Below the pieces are notes generated by a model. The model saw only the letters and a program-made list of their open reading frames with translations, was not told where the DNA came from and did no database searches. The position numbers were made by a program, and so were the translations under genes. A stretch of DNA of 8,660 nt from Bacillota bacterium (GTDB lineage: Bacteria; Bacillota; Clostridia; Christensenellales; Aristaeellaceae), in assembly GCA_023404345.1 (NCBI GenBank), contig JAEYCB010000069.1, positions 1 to 8,660 on the forward strand, written 5' to 3'. Positions 6,135 to 8,660 of this stretch are shown piece after piece (within the stretch, counting starts at the first letter, position 1; the number at the start of each line of letters is the position of its first letter).

Positions 6135-6148
6135 TGCATAAATATTCA
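6135..6148 (+). promoter_or_regulatory. ARG-box-like operator (candidate ArgR/AhrC site)
   Basis: TGCATAAATATTCA matches the ArgR half-site layout TGAAT-wwww-ATTCA in 13 of 14 positions; the one difference (C for A) is among the changes tolerated in Bacillus AhrC sites. It lies immediately upstream of the -35 box. A second TGCAT half-site sits exactly 21 bases away at 6114, the centre spacing of paired ARG boxes, but its partner half is poor. No regulator gene is in the window. Confidence 0.5.
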
Positions 6149-6193
6149 ACTTTTTTCTGCATATGCGAATGAATAATGCATAAGGCGTGTCTT

Positions 6194-6760
6194 TCAAGCG
6201 TTTTCGCACGCTTCGCGGTAACGCGCAACGCCCATTGTATAAGCATCGCCGCCATGCGCGTCAAGGGCTACGGTCAGCGGCAGGTCTCGCACCACCAGCC
6301 GCTTTATGCTTTCGGTGCCCAGGTCATCGTAGGCAACAACCTCCAATGACTCCACGCAGGCTGCCATATAGGCGGCGCAGCCACCTATGGCCGCAAAGTA
6401 CACCGCGCCCGTTTCAATAACGGCATTACGGACCGCCTCACTGCGCTCCCCTTTGCCAATCATGGCGTTGACGCCATAATGCAAAAGCCTGGGAGTAAAG
6501 GCATCCATGCGCATGCTGGTGGTGGGCCCGATGGCTCCACTGGGCTGGCCGGGAGGGGTGGGCGTGGGGCCCGCGTAAAAAACCGTCTGTCCACGCAGGT
6601 CAACAGGTAGCTCCTGCCCTGCCTCCAACGCCGCGCACAGGCGCGCATGAGCAGCATCTCGTGCGGTGTAAATCACACCGCTTAGCAGTACACGGTCACC
6701 CGCACGCAGTCTTTGAATCTCTTTTGCCAAGAGAGGGGCTTTCAGATGAATAGCGCTCAT
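6194..6760 (-). CDS. Fumarate hydratase (class I) / tartrate dehydratase-type, beta subunit
   Basis: Beta subunit of the heteromeric oxygen-sensitive iron-sulfur hydro-lyase; with the alpha subunit it interconverts fumarate and malate (or dehydrates tartrate). It has 188 residues from the chosen ATG at 6760, which has GGGAGG eight bases upstream; an in-frame ATG at 6817 lies inside the alpha gene and lacks a ribosome binding site. Motifs are LSGVIYTARDAAHARL (26-41), YAGPTPTPPG (62-71) followed by GPTTSMRMD (78-86), GKG (102-104) and AIGGCAAY (124-131). It begins 20 bases after the alpha stop. Fumarase and tartrate dehydratase cannot be separated by eye. No strong terminator lies between this gene and the next operon's promoter. 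Confidence 0.92.
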   Translation of the reverse strand: MSAIHLKAPLLAKEIQRLRAGDRVLLSGVIYTARDAAHARLCAALEAGQELPVDLRGQTVFYAGPTPTPPGQPSGAIGPTTSMRMDAFTPRLLHYGVNAMIGKGERSEAVRNAVIETGAVYFAAIGGCAAYMAACVESLEVVAYDDLGTESIKRLVVRDLPLTVALDAHGGDAYTMGVARYREACENA

Positions 6761-6780
6761 AGCAGAATCCTCCCGAATAC

Positions 6781-7632
6781 TCACAGGATCGCGCTGGCGT
6801 GACGCGTGACGTGGCACCCCACGTTGACCGCCACAGGCAGGCCAGCTATGTGCGTGGGTGCAGCTTTGATCCGCACGCTTAACGCAGTGGTTTTTCCGCC
6901 AAAGCCCTGCGGCCCGATGCCCAGAGCGTTGACGCGCTGCACAAGCTCCTGCTCCAGTGCATCGTAATAGGGATCGGGATGGGGACCCTCCCGCAATTCC
7001 ACCAATGCTTCCTTAGCCAGCTCCGCCACGCGCTCAAAGGTGCCGCCTATCCCCACGCCCAGCATCATGGGCGGGCAGGGATTCGCTCCCGCAAGGCGCG
7101 CCGTCTCTACCACAAAATTCTTTGCGCCCTCCAGCCCCTGGGCAGGGGTGAGCATGCACAGGCGACTCATGTTTTCGCTGCCAAAGCCCTTGGGCGCAAC
7201 CGTAAGCCGAAGCCTGTCACCCTCAACCAATCTCACATGTAAAACGGCGGGGGTATTGTCGCCTGTATTTCCGCGGCGGATGGGGTCACGCACCACGGAC
7301 TTGCGCAGGTAGCCGTCAGTATATCCCCGGCGCACTCCTTCATTGACCGCATCCTCCAGAAGGCCGCCGCAGATGTGTGCGTCCTGTCCCAGCTCGGCGT
7401 AAATCACCGCCATGCCAGTATCCTGGCAGATGGGCATGCTGCGCTCGCGTGCCACATTGGCATTATGGCAAATCAGCTCCAGCGTTTCACGTGCAGGTGC
7501 AAAAGGCTCCGTTTTGCATGCCCCATCCAGCAAGGCACGCACCGGCTTAGGCAGCAGAGTGCAAGCCTCCACGCATAGCTGCGCGATGGTTGCTGCGATA
7601 TCCTCATAGCGTATATCCCGGCACTGTCCCAT
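6781..7632 (-). CDS. Fumarate hydratase (class I) / tartrate dehydratase-type, alpha subunit
   Basis: Catalytic iron-sulfur subunit, 283 residues, the usual size for the two-subunit type. Cys69 in PICQDTG and Cys186 in NPCPP match conserved cluster ligands; I cannot assign the third ligand with certainty. Other family motifs are GGLLEDAVNEGVRRGY (89-104), RGNTGDNTPAVLH (120-132), APKGFGSENMSRL (146-158) and GVGIGGTFERV (192-202). Start: ATG at 7632 with GAGGAGG eight bases upstream; a longer in-frame extension runs back into the phosphoesterase gene and is rejected. It lies 26 bases after the phosphoesterase and 20 before the beta gene, so one transcript is likely. Likely role: the fumarate-malate step of an anaerobic, partial citrate cycle. 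Confidence 0.93.
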   Translation of the reverse strand: MGQCRDIRYEDIAATIAQLCVEACTLLPKPVRALLDGACKTEPFAPARETLELICHNANVARERSMPICQDTGMAVIYAELGQDAHICGGLLEDAVNEGVRRGYTDGYLRKSVVRDPIRRGNTGDNTPAVLHVRLVEGDRLRLTVAPKGFGSENMSRLCMLTPAQGLEGAKNFVVETARLAGANPCPPMMLGVGIGGTFERVAELAKEALVELREGPHPDPYYDALEQELVQRVNALGIGPQGFGGKTTALSVRIKAAPTHIAGLPVAVNVGCHVTRHASAIL

Positions 7633-7658
7633 GGTATTTGCCTCCTCATTGTATGGCG

Positions 7659-8345
7659 TCAGTCCAGCGTAATGCGAAGCACCTCGCACGGATTGCCCCA
7701 GCGCGGCAGGTGCACAGGGTTTCCGGCCCCTGCGGAGATAACCATTCTGCCATCCACCACGCCATAGGTATAGCGTGGAAACAGCCCCTGCCCCGGCGAA
7801 AATATGCCGCGTCCTGCTACTCGGATCTGTCCTCCGTGCGCATGACCGGCCACTACCAGATCCAGTGAGCGGCTTTTCATATGCTGAATGTAATGCTCCG
7901 GTTTGTGGCACAGCAGCACCTTGACGCCATCAAGCTTTTCGAAGCGATCCAACATATCGGGCTGCCGCACGATGGAAGGCGGATACCATCCGCCAATCCA
8001 GCATTCCCCAAAGCGCACATAGCGGTTAATCAGCACCTCAGCTCCCGTTTTCTTAAGGGCTTCTATCAGCTGGCGATATTGTTTCTGCCGGGTTTCGTGA
8101 TTTCCCACAGAAAAAAAAGTAGGCAGACGTCCGGCTGCCTCGCGCAGGAAGGCAACGCCCCGAGTCGAGGTCTGGCGGTAACGGTCGCACACGTCGCCGG
8201 GCACCAGCAGCGCGTCCGCGCCTTCCAGCATGGGCCACAGGTCGTCGTAGGCTTCGTCGTGCAGATCGCTCACCACGGCGAAATCGACGGGGTGGGTCAG
8301 GCGGCCCGTATGGATGTGATACTCTGTCAGCTTGCGCGTTTGCAT
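7659..8345 (-). CDS. Calcineurin-like metallophosphoesterase (YkuE/YaeI-like)
   Basis: Two-metal phosphoesterase of 228 residues. The metal-ligand series is complete: D27-x-H29 (SDLHDE), G50-D51 with D54, GNHE (81-84), H147 (CHKPEH) and GHAHGGQ (167-173). The C-terminal FPRYTYGVVDGRMVISAGAGN segment resembles the YkuE/YaeI group. It lacks the N-terminal membrane or export segment many members have, so it is probably cytosolic. The substrate is unknown. Start: ATG at 8345, with a modest AAAGGA ten bases upstream. Earlier in-frame ATGs at 8435 and 8402 lie upstream of the predicted transcription start, and the one at 8387 has no ribosome binding site. It is the first gene of an operon with the fumarase subunits; no functional link is obvious. 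Confidence 0.88.
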   Translation of the reverse strand: MQTRKLTEYHIHTGRLTHPVDFAVVSDLHDEAYDDLWPMLEGADALLVPGDVCDRYRQTSTRGVAFLREAAGRLPTFFSVGNHETRQKQYRQLIEALKKTGAEVLINRYVRFGECWIGGWYPPSIVRQPDMLDRFEKLDGVKVLLCHKPEHYIQHMKSRSLDLVVAGHAHGGQIRVAGRGIFSPGQGLFPRYTYGVVDGRMVISAGAGNPVHLPRWGNPCEVLRITLD

Positions 8346-8400
8346 GCGTTTGCGTTCCTTTCCGGGGGAGGGTCGTTTGGGAATCATTTCAGTCTGGACC

Positions 8401-8429
8401 ATTGTAGCACAGAAGGCTCTGCCTGCCAA
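8401..8429 (-). promoter_or_regulatory. Promoter of the phosphoesterase-fumarase operon
   Basis: On the minus strand TTGGCA (8429-8424) and TACAAT (8406-8401) are 17 bases apart, with TGC before the -10 box (extended -10). The expected start is near 8394, giving a leader of about 50 bases. This supports the ATG at 8345 over the earlier in-frame ATGs. The stretch CTGTGCTA-T/C-AAT is shared with the rpsM promoter. Confidence 0.8.
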
Positions 8430-8512
8430 GGGCACACCACATATCCCCCGGGCAAGTGGGAAGGCGGGCAGGAACCGCGCTGCTTTTCAAAAACACGTTT
8501 TTACAAAGCTCT

Positions 8513-8533
8513 GATCCTTGCTTGGCAAGGATC
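8513..8533 (+). other. 9-bp hairpin between promoter and terminator
   Basis: A perfect inverted repeat of 9 bp (8513-8521 with 8525-8533, three-base loop). It lies upstream of the phosphoesterase promoter and downstream, for leftward transcripts, of the terminator at 8545-8569. No U tract follows on either strand. Otherwise 8436-8568 shows no gene. Confidence 0.5.
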
Positions 8534-8544
8534 GCAGCGTGTCG

Positions 8545-8569
8545 AAAAAGGCCGCCGCAGGCGGCCTTT
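8545..8569 (-). terminator. Intrinsic terminator abutting the right repeat
   Basis: A GC-rich stem (8550-8556 with 8560-8566, extended by three A-T pairs, loop of three) is followed by TTTTT on the minus strand (8549-8545) and by only TTT on the plus strand. It should stop leftward transcripts entering the window through the right repeat, and so insulates the phosphoesterase promoter. Its arrangement relative to the repeat matches that at 124-150, although the stem sequence is different. Confidence 0.75.
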
Positions 8570-8660
8570 CAGCCAGTCAAAGAAGCCACTTTGCTTCGGC
8601 ACAAAGTGGCTTCTTGTAGTAGGTGAAGGTAGAAAAGCAGAAAAGCAGAAAAGGTCGCCA
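8569..8660 (-). repeat. Right copy of 92-base terminal inverted repeat
   Basis: This is the same unit as 33-124 in opposite orientation. The 14-bp hairpin lies at 8580-8615; on the plus strand its loop contains CTTCGG, which in RNA could form a UUCG tetraloop. The tandem 8-base units lie at 8629-8652. The window ends inside or exactly at the end of the repeat, as expected if an assembly was broken at a multicopy sequence. A GC-rich terminator stem overlaps its inner end at 8560-8569. Confidence 0.93.

Noticed and set aside
7633..7911. N-terminal extension of fumarase alpha to 376 residues
   Set aside because: The extra 93 codons lie inside the phosphoesterase gene and match nothing in the fumarase family; the ATG at 7632 has a clear GAGGAGG and gives the family's normal length.
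8488..8505. A/T-rich near-palindrome around AAAAACACGTTTTT as an operator
   Set aside because: The two arms are not exact complements (CAC against GTG offset) and it lies far upstream of the phosphoesterase promoter. Too weak to call.
33..8660. Composite transposon bounded by the terminal repeats
   Set aside because: The ends are inverted and identical, but no transposase or integrase lies between or in them, and the enclosed genes are core housekeeping genes. Target duplications cannot be seen because the right flank is missing. A dispersed repeat is the simpler reading.

Overview
The window looks like a piece of a chromosome from a Gram-positive, probably clostridial (Bacillota) bacterium of fairly high GC. 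The signs are the gene order of the alpha ribosomal-protein operon, strong GGAGG ribosome binding sites before nearly every gene, a zinc-type (four-cysteine) S4, a two-subunit class I fumarase, and sigma-A type promoters. No finer taxonomic placement is justified from sequence alone. All ten confident genes lie on the minus strand, so transcription runs from right to left.

From right to left: (i) 7659-8345, 6781-7632 and 6194-6760 form a compact operon for a calcineurin-type metallophosphoesterase and the alpha and beta subunits of an iron-sulfur fumarase/tartrate-dehydratase-type enzyme, driven by a clear promoter at 8401-8429. (ii) 5305-6051, 4331-5080 and 3622-4344 encode a complete polar amino acid ABC importer (binding protein, permease, ATPase). 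It has a near-consensus promoter at 6098-6126, an ARG-box-like palindrome just upstream, a palindrome-rich 224-base gap after the binding-protein gene, and a strong intrinsic terminator at 3565-3607. (iii) 2802-3179, 2356-2757, 1705-2331, 708-1652 and 165-674 are rpsM-rpsK-rpsD-rpoA-rplQ, with their own strong promoter at 3393-3422 and a roughly 200-base leader. The usual upstream partners infA and rpmJ are not next to rpsM.

The ends of the window carry a perfect 92-base inverted repeat (33-124 and 8569-8660). Each copy contains a 14-bp hairpin and an 8-base tandem repeat, and each abuts a different GC-rich intrinsic terminator whose U tract faces into the window. This is the least explained structure here. 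It is probably a dispersed element of the genome at which the sequence assembly stopped.

The genes themselves are mostly housekeeping. I do not see a new defence, mobile or biosynthetic system. The points most worth following up are the terminal repeat with its terminators, a set of TGCAT pentamers spaced about 21 bases apart over the transporter promoter, the palindromic insert-like gap between binding protein and permease, the detached alpha operon with a long leader, and the enlarged L17.
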